Below are positions 9,061 through 16,782 of a stretch of 64,000 bases of DNA, in pieces. The stretch comes from Desulfotignum balticum DSM 7044 (lineage in GTDB: Bacteria; Desulfobacterota; Desulfobacteria; Desulfobacterales; Desulfobacteraceae), in contig NZ_ATWO01000002.1 of NCBI RefSeq assembly GCF_000421285.1, positions 62,001-126,000 of the forward strand. Direction: 5' to 3'. Under the pieces are notes generated by a model that saw only the letters and a list, made by a program, of their open reading frames with translations, was not told the DNA's origin and searched no databases. Numbering within the stretch: position 1 is the first letter of the stretch; each line of letters starts with the position of its first letter. Both the position numbers and the translations under genes were made by a program.

Positions 9061-9327
9061 TTACGCCCGTTTTCGTTTGACATGAAGGATGGGGGTGTTG
9101 AACACCAGGGCCGACACATCGTCATCCCGCTTGACTTTCAACTCCAATGCGTCTTTGTCAATCTCGAAATATTTTGAAATCACATCCACAATATCCTGCT
9201 GAAGATCTGTCAAGGTGGTATCGTTGACCTCGAGTTTATCATAAATCAAAGAAAATTGGAGACGTTTTTTGGCGGCATCCTTACTGTTTTTTTTACCGGT
9301 GAACCGTTTCAATAATCCGCTGAGCAT
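9061..9327 (-). CDS. minE: Cell division topological specificity factor MinE
   Basis: An 88-residue protein that stimulates MinD ATPase and drives Min oscillation or localisation, so that the division septum forms at midcell. It has a basic amphipathic N-terminus (LKRFTGKKN), the MinD-interaction segment (KRLQFSLIYDK) and the C-terminal topological domain. The start is ATG 9327 with GAAGGAG upstream; the frame is open further upstream but that extension runs into the minD gap and has no ribosome site. Last gene of the minC-minD-minE set. Confidence 0.93.
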   Translation of the reverse strand: MLSGLLKRFTGKKNSKDAAKKRLQFSLIYDKLEVNDTTLTDLQQDIVDVISKYFEIDKDALELKVKRDDDVSALVFNTPILHVKRKRA

Positions 9328-9341
9328 GCGACTTCTCCTTC

Positions 9342-10139
9342 TTATTTTAACCCGAAAGTCTTGCTTATTTTTTGCCACATACTGGTTTTATAGACGGGCA
9401 TTTCAATGGGCAGATCTTCTTCTCCGTTCAATCGCCTGGCAATCCGCCGGAATGCAGCCCCGGCTTTTGAATCATTTTGCAGTACCAGCGGGGCCCCGGT
9501 ATTGGAAGAAATCAACACTTTTTCATCCATGGGAACCAGCCCCACAAGGTCGATGGACAGCACTTCCATCACATCATCATGGCTGAGCATTTCTCCACGC
9601 GTCACCCGGGCCGGCTCGATGCGGTTGACGATCAGCCTGGGATTCAATGACCGGGCATACAGCAATCCGATCACCCGGTCCGCATCCCTGACCGCGGACA
9701 CATCCGGCGTACAGATCACCAGAGCTTCATCCGCTGCCACCACGGAATTTTCAAACCCCCGTTCAATTCCGGCGGGTGAATCCATGATAATATAATCAAA
9801 CCGGGACCGCAGCTGCTTGGCGACCCGTTCCACGCCTGCCGTGGTCAGTACATCTTTGTTATCACTCTGGGAAGCGGGAATCAGAAACAGGTTTTCAATC
9901 CGTCTGTCCCTGATGGCTGCCTGTTCCACTTTGCAGCGGTCCAGGACCACGTCCACAATATTGAAAACGATCCGGTTTTCCAACCCCATGACCACATCCA
10001 GGTTCCGCAGTCCGATATCCATATCCACGATAGCCACCCGATTTCCTTCAAGGGCCAGGGCAGCGCCGATGGAAGATGTGGCAGTGGTCTTTCCCACACC
10101 GCCTTTTCCGGATGTGACAACAATGATTTTACCTTGCAA
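9342..10139 (-). CDS. minD: Septum site-determining ATPase MinD
   Basis: A 265-residue ParA/MinD-type ATPase that binds the membrane as an ATP dimer and recruits MinC. The deviant Walker A GKGGVGKT is at residues 11-18, the Walker A' segment is IVDMDIGLRN, and IIMDSPAGIE is the switch II region. The C-terminus (WQKISKTFGLK) is the expected amphipathic membrane-targeting helix. It lies 14 bases upstream of minE and 29 bases downstream of minC on the same strand. Confidence 0.96.
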   Translation of the reverse strand: MQGKIIVVTSGKGGVGKTTATSSIGAALALEGNRVAIVDMDIGLRNLDVVMGLENRIVFNIVDVVLDRCKVEQAAIRDRRIENLFLIPASQSDNKDVLTTAGVERVAKQLRSRFDYIIMDSPAGIERGFENSVVAADEALVICTPDVSAVRDADRVIGLLYARSLNPRLIVNRIEPARVTRGEMLSHDDVMEVLSIDLVGLVPMDEKVLISSNTGAPLVLQNDSKAGAAFRRIARRLNGEEDLPIEMPVYKTSMWQKISKTFGLK

Positions 10140-10168
10140 ATCAACACCTCAACTGTTTAAAGTATAAA

Positions 10169-10858
10169 TTAAACGACCGCCGGCCAGGGCATTTTCCGGA
10201 ACGGATTTGTTTTCATATAATCTTGTACCAGAATACCGCCATCCCTGATACTGGCGAATACCGGCACGGTATGACAGGATTGTTCACTGCCGGTGACCGT
10301 GACTGCGGCAATCTTTATCACTGTGGGTTCAAAGGCAAGGGCGAACACAATGGCATCCTCATTTTCCGGATTGCCTGCGTGCACTTTTCCTGCCAGTCGT
10401 CCTAAAACAATAATATCTTTACCGGCAATAATTTCAGCTCCCGGATTCACATCTCCGTAAATCACCACATGCCGGGCGGTTTCAATTTTCTGACCGGAAC
10501 GGACCCTGCCTCTGAGCATCAGAACATCGCTGCGATGATGGTTCCACCCCCTGGAAAGGTCCCGCTGACGGATTCTTTGGGTAGGAGAAGATGGTTTCTG
10601 GGGAGAGGTTGTTACCCGTCCCACCTCGAATTTTTCAATGAGTCTGGTTTTAATCAGGAAAAAAAAATCTTCCTGACCCTGGGCATCTCCCATGTCTATG
10701 ACGACACTGGCATTGACCGCCAGATGTTTCAATTTTTCAAACAGCTTATCTAATTCAGCGATCAGCTCAACTTTGGGACGGGAAATATCCAGGGTAACCC
10801 ATAACCCGCCACCAACGCCCTTCAGTTTAACAGGTGCCGCGTTTTCAAAATTTATCAT
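10169..10858 (-). CDS. minC: Septum site-determining protein MinC
   Basis: A 229-residue division inhibitor that blocks FtsZ ring assembly away from midcell. The N-terminal FtsZ-interacting domain (about 1-100) is followed by a Gln/Pro/Arg-rich linker and the C-terminal beta-helix domain with the conserved MLRGRVRSGQ segment, GDVNPGAEI and AGKDIIVLGRL, which bind MinD. It is the first gene of the minCDE operon. Its promoter should lie in the 10859-11000 region, divergent from DAHP synthase. Confidence 0.95.
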   Translation of the reverse strand: MINFENAAPVKLKGVGGGLWVTLDISRPKVELIAELDKLFEKLKHLAVNASVVIDMGDAQGQEDFFFLIKTRLIEKFEVGRVTTSPQKPSSPTQRIRQRDLSRGWNHHRSDVLMLRGRVRSGQKIETARHVVIYGDVNPGAEIIAGKDIIVLGRLAGKVHAGNPENEDAIVFALAFEPTVIKIAAVTVTGSEQSCHTVPVFASIRDGGILVQDYMKTNPFRKMPWPAVV

Positions 10859-11002
10859 GATATCGGTTCAGTAATGCCTTTTTCTCCTGCTTAAATATTG
10901 AGCAAATATATAAGAGATCCATTATATCCTGTCAAGGAATGAATCCCTAATCGTGTTTTTACGCAAATTTAAAACCCGGAATGAAAAAGCAAACTTTTTC
11001 CA

Positions 11003-11030
11003 TTGACACCGGCACAACAAAGCCTATAAT
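11003..11030 (+). promoter_or_regulatory. Consensus sigma-70 promoter for aroF-aroB
   Basis: A perfect TTGACA (11003-11008) and a perfect TATAAT (11025-11030) separated by 16 bases. Transcription should start near 11037, giving a leader of about 100 bases before the DAHP synthase start at 11137. This argues against in-frame starts further upstream. Confidence 0.85.
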
Positions 11031-11136
11031 ACGCAAACACAGGGCGTTCTTTTGTATAGAAACAACCGGCGGGTTGTATTTTATATTGCCCTCCTTTGTA
11101 AATGCTGGTAAAACGCCTAAAGTTGGAGGTCATGCC

Positions 11137-12147
11137 ATGTTAATCGTAATGAAAAAAAATGCAACGGATCATCAAATCCAGGTTGTTGTTGCGGCGGTTG
11201 AGAAAAAAGGGTATACTGCCAGACCTATTCCCGGAGGAGACCGGGTTTCCATCGGAATCCTGTATAACAGCGGCTCTGTGGACGCCGGCCACTTTCTGGG
11301 GTTCGATGGTGTAAAGGAGGTCATTCCGGTGACAAAACCCTATAAACTTGTCAGCCGGGAATTCAGACAGGAAAACACCCAGATCTGCGTCGGGGAAGCG
11401 GTTTTCGGCAACGGCACCATGCCTGTCATTGCCGGTCCCTGTGCGGTTGAATCCCTGGATCAGGTGCTGGCCATTGCCAAAGCCGTAAAAAAAGCGGGCG
11501 CCAAACTGTTCAGGGGCGGGGCGTTCAAACCTCGAACTTCTCCTTATTCTTTTCAGGGATTAGGGCAGCAGGGACTGGAATATTTAACCCGTGTCAGAGA
11601 AGAAACCGGACTGCCCGTGGTAACCGAGGTGATGGATGTGGAAACATTTGACATGGTGGAAGCCAGTGCGGATATCATCCAGATCGGCACAAGAAACATG
11701 CAGAACTTCACACTGTTGCGGCGGGCGGGAAAAGCGAAAAAACCGATTATTCTGAAGCGGGGCATGTCTGCCATGCTTCAGGAATGGCTCATGGCGGCGG
11801 AATATATCATGGAAGAAGGAAACGCAAACGTGATTCTGTGCGAGCGCGGGGTCCGGACGTTTGTTCGACACAGCAGAAACACGCTGGATCTGTCCGTGGT
11901 ACCGGCAGTGAAAAAAGAAAGCCATTTGCCCGTTATCGTGGACCCCAGTCACGCAGCCGGTGTCAGAGACCTGGTCATTCCCCTTGCCTGTGCTTCTGCA
12001 GCACTCGGAGCAGACGGCCTGATGATAGAGGTTCATAATCATCCGGAAGAAGCCTTGAGTGACGGTGGCCAGTCGCTGTATCCGGACCAGTTTGAACAAA
12101 CCATGAAAAAACTGACCGATATCCGTACCGTGATTGAATCCTCGTGA
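11137..12147 (+). CDS. aroF: 3-deoxy-7-phosphoheptulonate (DAHP) synthase, ACT/FLD-like N-terminal type
   Basis: A 336-residue type I-beta DAHP synthase: condenses phosphoenolpyruvate and erythrose 4-phosphate, the first step of aromatic amino acid synthesis. The N-terminal ~70 residues form the ferredoxin-like regulatory domain, then a TIM barrel with PVIAGPCAVES, the phosphate-binding KLFRGGAFKPRTSP, ILKRGM and VDPSHAAG. ATG 11137 is chosen because GGAGG is at 11125-11129 and the promoter at 11003-11030 lies inside the longer open frame, which begins at 10981. The stop codon overlaps the GTG start of aroB by 4 bases. The leader has potential to pair with the ribosome site. Confidence 0.95.
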   Translation: MLIVMKKNATDHQIQVVVAAVEKKGYTARPIPGGDRVSIGILYNSGSVDAGHFLGFDGVKEVIPVTKPYKLVSREFRQENTQICVGEAVFGNGTMPVIAGPCAVESLDQVLAIAKAVKKAGAKLFRGGAFKPRTSPYSFQGLGQQGLEYLTRVREETGLPVVTEVMDVETFDMVEASADIIQIGTRNMQNFTLLRRAGKAKKPIILKRGMSAMLQEWLMAAEYIMEEGNANVILCERGVRTFVRHSRNTLDLSVVPAVKKESHLPVIVDPSHAAGVRDLVIPLACASAALGADGLMIEVHNHPEEALSDGGQSLYPDQFEQTMKKLTDIRTVIESS

Positions 12148-13181
12148 TAAAGACGTATCATATCTCAGGCCAGCAAGGTGCTTCAGCGATTCATGTGGGC
12201 GCGCATTTGTCCGATATTGCCGCTTATCTTCCGGATCAGCCCCTGGTGATCATCACTGATCACAACATCAAGGCACATTATGCCCATGCTTTTCCTGAGG
12301 CACCCGTGATATGCATCGGTACCGGAGAAAAGATCAAAACCCTGACCACGGTGGCGTTCATCCTGGATCAGCTCATGGAACTGGGGTGTGATCGATCGGT
12401 TTTCATCTTAGGCATCGGCGGTGGTATTGTCTGCGATATCACAGGTTTTGTCGCATCTGTTTTCATGCGGGGGGTGGCCTTTGGATTTGTCTCCACCTCT
12501 TTGCTGTCACAGGTCGATGCCAGTGTCGGGGGAAAAAACGGGGTAAATGTGTCTGATTACAAAAACATGGCCGGTGTATTCAATCAGCCCCGGTTTGTGA
12601 TCTGCGACCCGGCAATGCTCACCACGTTGCCGGCACCTGAAATTTCCAATGGCCTTGCCGAAATTGTCAAACATGCGCTGATTGCGGATACTGACATGCT
12701 GACTTTTCTGGAAAAAAATCAAAAAAAAGCGCTGGCCCTGGATCCGGAAATCATTTTTCACCTGATATCCCGTTGCGTGGCCATCAAAGCCCGGGTGGTG
12801 CAGGAGGATGAAAAAGAATCCGGGGCCCGACGAAAGCTGAACTTCGGCCATACCTTAGGCCATGCCATTGAAAAACTGGACCCATCGGGACACGGCAAAG
12901 CGGTCTCCCGGGGCATGGTTGCTGCCGCGCGGTTTTCATATGATAAAAAACAGCTTTGTGTCCGGGATACCGACCGAATCATTCGCCTGCTCCAGGGATT
13001 GGGACTGCCCACTGATCTGAATTATGCGGCGGATAAAATCGATAGTGCCGTCAAACAGGATAAAAAAAAACAGGGAGACGGTTTGTTTTTTGTTTTTTTA
13101 GAAGCCCTCGGATCCGCCCGGGTGGAAAAAATTCATTTCAATGAGATCACCGCCTTTATCCAAGAAAACTTTGTCTCTTGA
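12144..13181 (+). CDS. aroB: 3-dehydroquinate synthase
   Basis: A 345-residue NAD- and metal-dependent enzyme converting DAHP to 3-dehydroquinate, the second shikimate pathway step. Family motifs are visible: GGGIVCDITGF (NAD binding), the TSLLSQVDASVGGKNGVN block, the metal-binding segments AEIVKHALI and RRKLNFGHTLGHAIE, and a later His in SGHGKAVSRG. It starts with GTG at 12144, overlapping the aroF stop (GTGA), so the two are translationally coupled and share the promoter at 11003. Confidence 0.96.
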   Translation: MIKTYHISGQQGASAIHVGAHLSDIAAYLPDQPLVIITDHNIKAHYAHAFPEAPVICIGTGEKIKTLTTVAFILDQLMELGCDRSVFILGIGGGIVCDITGFVASVFMRGVAFGFVSTSLLSQVDASVGGKNGVNVSDYKNMAGVFNQPRFVICDPAMLTTLPAPEISNGLAEIVKHALIADTDMLTFLEKNQKKALALDPEIIFHLISRCVAIKARVVQEDEKESGARRKLNFGHTLGHAIEKLDPSGHGKAVSRGMVAAARFSYDKKQLCVRDTDRIIRLLQGLGLPTDLNYAADKIDSAVKQDKKKQGDGLFFVFLEALGSARVEKIHFNEITAFIQENFVS

Positions 13182-13217
13182 TCCACACCAGAATCTATGA
13201 ATAATTTCAGTTTTTTC

Positions 13218-13246
13218 TTGACAATTGATTATTAATCCTATTTAAT
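13218..13246 (+). promoter_or_regulatory. Sigma-70-type promoter with AT-rich dyad for the Fur-family gene
   Basis: TTGACA at 13218-13223 and TTTAAT at 13241-13246, 17 bases apart. The spacer and -10 region (TTATTAAT...ATTTAATTATT) are an imperfect AT-rich dyad resembling PerR/Fur operators, so autoregulation is plausible. Transcription would begin near 13253, which favours GTG 13278 over ATG 13254 as the start codon. Confidence 0.6.
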
Positions 13247-13277
13247 TATTTAGATGAATAAAACAAAGGAAATCAAT

Positions 13278-13718
13278 GTGGACCGGTTCACACAGTTATG
13301 TAAAGCCCATGGGCTCAAGGTCACGCCTCAGCGGGTTGCCGTTTACAAGGCACTCAAAAAGGCAACCGATCACCCCTGTGCAGATAAAATCCATAAACAG
13401 CTTCTCACGGATTTTCCAAACATCTCATTGGATACGGTGAACCGCACCCTGCTCACCTTTGCCAGAATACGTATTATCGATGTCGTGGAAGGACAGGGAG
13501 ATCCCAGGCGGTTTGATCCCAACCTGGATGAACATCACCATTTTTACTGTCTGTCTTGCAACACCATCATTGATTTCCATGCTCCGGAACTGAAACACAT
13601 TCAACTGCCGGATGACATCACCCGTTCATTCACAATCACCGGAAAACGGCTCTGCCTGACCGGATATTGTGCCCGATGCCGAAACCATGCCCCCGACAAG
13701 GTTACGGCGGTTGGATAA
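13278..13718 (+). CDS. Fur-family (PerR-like) metal-dependent regulator
   Basis: A 146-residue repressor with an N-terminal winged helix (LKVTPQRVAVYKAL; LDTVNRTLLTF in the recognition region) and a C-terminal dimerisation and metal domain. It has the His-rich DEHHHF and two CxxC zinc pairs (YCLSCN and YCARCR), the PerR arrangement. Located 38 bases upstream of rubrerythrin, so it most likely senses peroxide and controls itself and rubrerythrin. The start is chosen as GTG 13278, with AAGGA 7 bases upstream and a promoter whose start point is near 13253. An in-frame ATG at 13254 would add 8 residues but has no ribosome site. Confidence 0.85.
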   Translation: MDRFTQLCKAHGLKVTPQRVAVYKALKKATDHPCADKIHKQLLTDFPNISLDTVNRTLLTFARIRIIDVVEGQGDPRRFDPNLDEHHHFYCLSCNTIIDFHAPELKHIQLPDDITRSFTITGKRLCLTGYCARCRNHAPDKVTAVG

Positions 13719-13756
13719 CATCTTAATTTTTTAGAACCATTTTCAAGGAGAAAAAA

Positions 13757-14332
13757 ATGAGCTCATTAAAAGGAACCCAGACTGAAAAGAATCTTTTAAC
13801 CGCTTTTTCCGGTGAATCTCAAGCCAGAAACCGGTACACCTATTTTGCCAGTGCCGCCAAAAAAGAAGGATATGTTCAAATTTCAGACATTTTCACGGAA
13901 ACCGCCAACCAGGAAAAAGAGCATGCCAAAAGATTGTTCAAATTCCTGGAAGGGGGGGAAGTTGAAATCGCTGCTGCGTTTCCGGCAGGTGTCATCGGCA
14001 CCACGCTTGAAAACCTCTATGCTGCGGCTGAAGGCGAGGCGTACGAATGGAATGAAATGTATCCGGAATTTGCCGCCACTGCCAGAAAAGAAGGATTTGA
14101 TGCAATTGCCGCCGTGTTTGAAGCCATCGCTGTTGCGGAAAAACAGCATGACAAACGGTATAAGGACCTGGCAGCCAATATTGAAGCCGGCAAAGTTTTT
14201 AAAAAAGACACACCGGTCACCTGGCGGTGTCGCAACTGCGGGTATCTGCATGAAGGCGCTGAAGCTCCGGACATGTGCCCGGCATGTGCCCATGAAAAAG
14301 CCCATTTTGAGGTACTGGGAGAAAACTGGTAA
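13757..14332 (+). CDS. rbr: Rubrerythrin
   Basis: A 191-residue peroxide reductase protecting anaerobes from hydrogen peroxide. Residues about 1-150 form a ferritin-like four-helix domain with the di-iron Glu/His ligands (FSGESQARNRY, ETANQEKEHA, EAIAVAEKQHDKRY). The C-terminal ~40 residues are a rubredoxin-type FeS4 domain with CRNCG and CPAC. AAGGAG precedes ATG 13757. Downstream of the PerR-like gene in the same transcript; a nested terminator follows at 14385. Confidence 0.96.
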   Translation: MSSLKGTQTEKNLLTAFSGESQARNRYTYFASAAKKEGYVQISDIFTETANQEKEHAKRLFKFLEGGEVEIAAAFPAGVIGTTLENLYAAAEGEAYEWNEMYPEFAATARKEGFDAIAAVFEAIAVAEKQHDKRYKDLAANIEAGKVFKKDTPVTWRCRNCGYLHEGAEAPDMCPACAHEKAHFEVLGENW

Positions 14333-14384
14333 TTTCCATTTACCGAACCTGCGGATTTTGATACCTTGATTGATCTTGACAAAC

Positions 14385-14429
14385 CAGGCCCCGGCCCTGT
14401 TGCCACAGGGTTTCGGGGCCTGAATTTTT
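14385..14429 (+). terminator. Nested rho-independent terminator after rubrerythrin
   Basis: Outer arms CAGGCCCCG and CGGGGCCTG (14385-14393 and 14414-14422) enclose a second perfect hairpin (CCCTGT...ACAGGG), followed by a T-run at 14425-14429. Confidence 0.88.
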
Positions 14430-14479
14430 CCCCCCGATGAGAAACCGGACGACAAATGTCACACCCACCCATTCACTAT

Positions 14480-14508
14480 TTGACAAATATCCCTGGGGCA
14501 CCTATATT
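14480..14508 (+). promoter_or_regulatory. Sigma-70 promoter for trxA-trxB-bamD
   Basis: TTGACA at 14480-14485 and TATATT at 14503-14508 with a 17-base spacer. The transcript should start near 14515, just before a hairpin with a T-run. Confidence 0.8.
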
Positions 14509-14518
14509 TACCCATATT

Positions 14519-14547
14519 GTGCATGATTGATTCATGCACGGTTTTTT
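14519..14547 (+). terminator. Promoter-proximal hairpin plus T-run in the trxA leader
   Basis: Perfect arms GTGCATGA and TCATGCAC with a 5-base loop, then GG and six T (14542-14547). It begins only about five bases after the inferred transcription start. It may be a 5' stabilising stem or an early terminator/attenuator; the sequence alone does not decide. Confidence 0.6.
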
Positions 14548-14579
14548 GTTAACCCATTAACAATAATTAGGACACAATT

Positions 14580-14906
14580 ATGACCGATAAAATCATTGAA
14601 ATTGACGACGATGGATTTGAAGAAAAAGTGTTGAACTCTGAAAAACCAGTCATGGTCGATTTCTGGGCACCCTGGTGCGGCCCCTGCAAAGCCATCGCAC
14701 CCACAGTTGAGGCATTGGAAAAAACCTATGGGGATCAGATGACGTTCGCCAAAATCAATGTGGATGAAAATCCTCTCAGCCCCAGCAAATATGGGGTTCA
14801 GGCGATCCCCACCCTGATTTTTTTCAAAAATGGTGAAATCGCGGATCAGATCACCGGAATGGTTGCCAAGGAAAAACTGGAACAAACCATCAAGAAGGTC
14901 CTGTAA
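14580..14906 (+). CDS. trxA: Thioredoxin
   Basis: A 108-residue cytoplasmic disulfide reductase with the classical active site WCGPC (C33, C36), the buried Asp region at MVDFWA and the cis-Pro in AIPTLIFF. Normal length. It lies 12 bases upstream of its reductase gene trxB, so the pair forms one unit recycling reduced thioredoxin with NADPH. Confidence 0.96.
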   Translation: MTDKIIEIDDDGFEEKVLNSEKPVMVDFWAPWCGPCKAIAPTVEALEKTYGDQMTFAKINVDENPLSPSKYGVQAIPTLIFFKNGEIADQITGMVAKEKLEQTIKKVL

Positions 14907-14918
14907 GGAGATCATGGC

Positions 14919-15845
14919 ATGAGCGCTTTCGATTATGATCTTGTAATTATCGGTGCCGGTCCGGCCGGACTTACCGCCGGACTTTATGCGGCCAGAGCCA
15001 GATTGAATGTGCTGCTCCTAGAAAAAGCCGTTCCCGGAGGACAGATCATTGTCACGGACTGGATTGAAAACTATCCCGGCTTTCCCGAAGGAATCAGCGG
15101 GTTTGATCTGGCTGAAAAGATGAAAATTCAGGCCGAAGCATTCGGCCTGAAAATAGATACGGCTGAAGTGCATTCTCTGGCTTTGACACCGGATGTCAAG
15201 GAAGTGGTGCTTCAGGACAAACGGATCAAAGCCAAAAGCCTGATTATTGCATCGGGCGCATCTCCTAAAAAACTGGGCATCGGTGAAGACCGGTATATGG
15301 GCAAAGGCATTTCTTTTTGCGCCACCTGCGACGCCCCTTTTTTCAAGGAAAAAACCGTGGTGGCGGTCGGGGGTGGAGACACAGCCGTACAGGAAGCGAT
15401 TTACCTGACAAAATTTGTTAAAAAAGTATATCTGCTCCATCGCCGGGACGAATTGCGGGCCACCAAAATTCTTCAGGAAAGAGCTTTTGCCAACGATAAA
15501 ATCGAAATTCTCTGGGATACGGTTGCCACCGGTGTAGACGGATTTTTCGGTATTGAAGGCGTGCATGTGAAAAACGTCAAAACCGGCGAGGAAAAAACAT
15601 TAAAAGCCGATGGGTGTTTTATCTGGGTGGGGACACTTCCCAACACGGACTTTTTAAAAGATGCGGTAGACACTGATGCCTATGGTTTTATCCGAACCGA
15701 TGCCAAAATGCAGACCAGCGTTTCCGGGGTTTTTGCTGTCGGTGATGTGAGAGACACCCCATTACGGCAGGTGTCCACTGCTGTGGGCGATGGTGCCATA
15801 GCAGCTGTTTCCGCTGAACATTATCTTGAGAACATAATCAAATGA
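14919..15845 (+). CDS. trxB: Thioredoxin reductase
   Basis: A 308-residue low-Mr flavoprotein disulfide reductase. The FAD site GAGPAGLTAG is near residue 12, the redox pair is C134-x2-C137 (FCATC), the NADPH site is GGGDTAVQEA, and HRRDELRA supplies the paired Arg that favour NADPH. The C-terminal FAD segment is VFAVGDVRDTPLRQ. GGAG precedes the ATG. The stop overlaps the bamD start by 4 bases (ATGA). Confidence 0.96.
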   Translation: MSAFDYDLVIIGAGPAGLTAGLYAARARLNVLLLEKAVPGGQIIVTDWIENYPGFPEGISGFDLAEKMKIQAEAFGLKIDTAEVHSLALTPDVKEVVLQDKRIKAKSLIIASGASPKKLGIGEDRYMGKGISFCATCDAPFFKEKTVVAVGGGDTAVQEAIYLTKFVKKVYLLHRRDELRATKILQERAFANDKIEILWDTVATGVDGFFGIEGVHVKNVKTGEEKTLKADGCFIWVGTLPNTDFLKDAVDTDAYGFIRTDAKMQTSVSGVFAVGDVRDTPLRQVSTAVGDGAIAAVSAEHYLENIIK

Positions 15846-16501
15846 GAACCATAATCTGTCTGATATGTCTGGCTTTTCTGGTGTCTGGATGCGCTTTGTT
15901 CGACAGTTCCCGGCGAATGGAAAAAACCGCGGATCAACTGGCGGCCGACGGCGCTTCTGCATTCATGAACGAAAAGTACAGAGCAGCGATTACCGAATAT
16001 ACGGATCTGAAAGACTGGTATCCGTTTTCCCGATATGCCATTCTGGCGGAGTTGAAAATTGCCGATGCCCATTTTCAACTCAAAGAATATGATCAGGCCA
16101 TCGCTGCCTATGATCAATTCGAAAGAATGCACCCCAGAAATGAAGCCGTTCCTTATGTCATCAATCAAATCGGCCTGTGCTGGTTCAATCAGATGGATAC
16201 GGTGGACAGGGACATTACTCCGGCAAAGAATGCCATGGCTCAGTTCAAACGGCTCATGGAGCAGTTTCCGGACAGTGAATACGCTCAGGAAGCACCGGAA
16301 CGTATCCAGGCCGGCATCGACAAGATTGCCGGTCATGAACTGTACGTGGCAAAATTCTACATGAAAACCGGACAGTATCACGCAGGATTGAAACGGCTTG
16401 AATACATTGTGGAATTCTATCCCGGGACGGAGCAGAGTGAAACCGCATTGAACCTGATTCCGGAATGTGCGGCCCTGGCAGAAGATACAGAAAAAGAGTA
16501 A
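15842..16501 (+). CDS. bamD: Outer membrane assembly lipoprotein BamD-like
   Basis: A 219-residue lipoprotein. The N-terminus is a lipoprotein signal with lipobox LVSGC (Cys17), followed by tetratricopeptide-like repeats (AYDQFERMHPRNEAVPYV, LMEQFPDSEYAQEA, YIVEFYPGTEQSETAL), the BamD/ComL architecture. In the BAM complex it would help fold outer-membrane proteins in the periplasm. It overlaps trxB by 4 bases, so it is cotranslated with the thioredoxin system. Confidence 0.9.
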   Translation: MRTIICLICLAFLVSGCALFDSSRRMEKTADQLAADGASAFMNEKYRAAITEYTDLKDWYPFSRYAILAELKIADAHFQLKEYDQAIAAYDQFERMHPRNEAVPYVINQIGLCWFNQMDTVDRDITPAKNAMAQFKRLMEQFPDSEYAQEAPERIQAGIDKIAGHELYVAKFYMKTGQYHAGLKRLEYIVEFYPGTEQSETALNLIPECAALAEDTEKE

Positions 16502-16584
16502 TTTTATCTTTACTTTTTTTTTTTGCCGGTGTATAAATTTCAGGTTTTAGTTTTGATTAAATCAATTTTGGGAGTGTAGATAAA

Positions 16585-16779
16585 ATGTCAAAAGAATGTG
16601 CTATTTGCGGCAAAAAACCGATGGTTGGCAATAATGTCAGTCATGCCCACAACTTAAATAAACGGCGTTTCAATCCCAACCTGCAGCGGGTTCGTGCACT
16701 TATCAAACCCGGGTGTGTCAAAAAAATCGATGTGTGCACCCGTTGCATCAAAGCCGGAAAAGTGACAAAGGCTGCCTGA
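16585..16779 (+). CDS. rpmB: Ribosomal protein bL28
   Basis: A 64-residue large-subunit ribosomal protein with the family start [11 protein letters not shown] and the [13 protein letters not shown] segment. It keeps Cys at CAIC and later CTRC, so it is of the zinc-binding (C+) type. GGGAG precedes ATG 16585. Its stop is only 3 bases from the convergent PIN-PhoH stop. Confidence 0.96.
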   Translation: MSKECAICGKKPMVGNNVSHAHNLNKRRFNPNLQRVRALIKPGCVKKIDVCTRCIKAGKVTKAA

Positions 16780-16782
16780 AAT

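Noticed and set aside
10981-11136. Upstream extension of the DAHP synthase frame
   Set aside because: A perfect sigma-70 promoter lies inside it and the family-like protein and GGAGG site begin at 11137.
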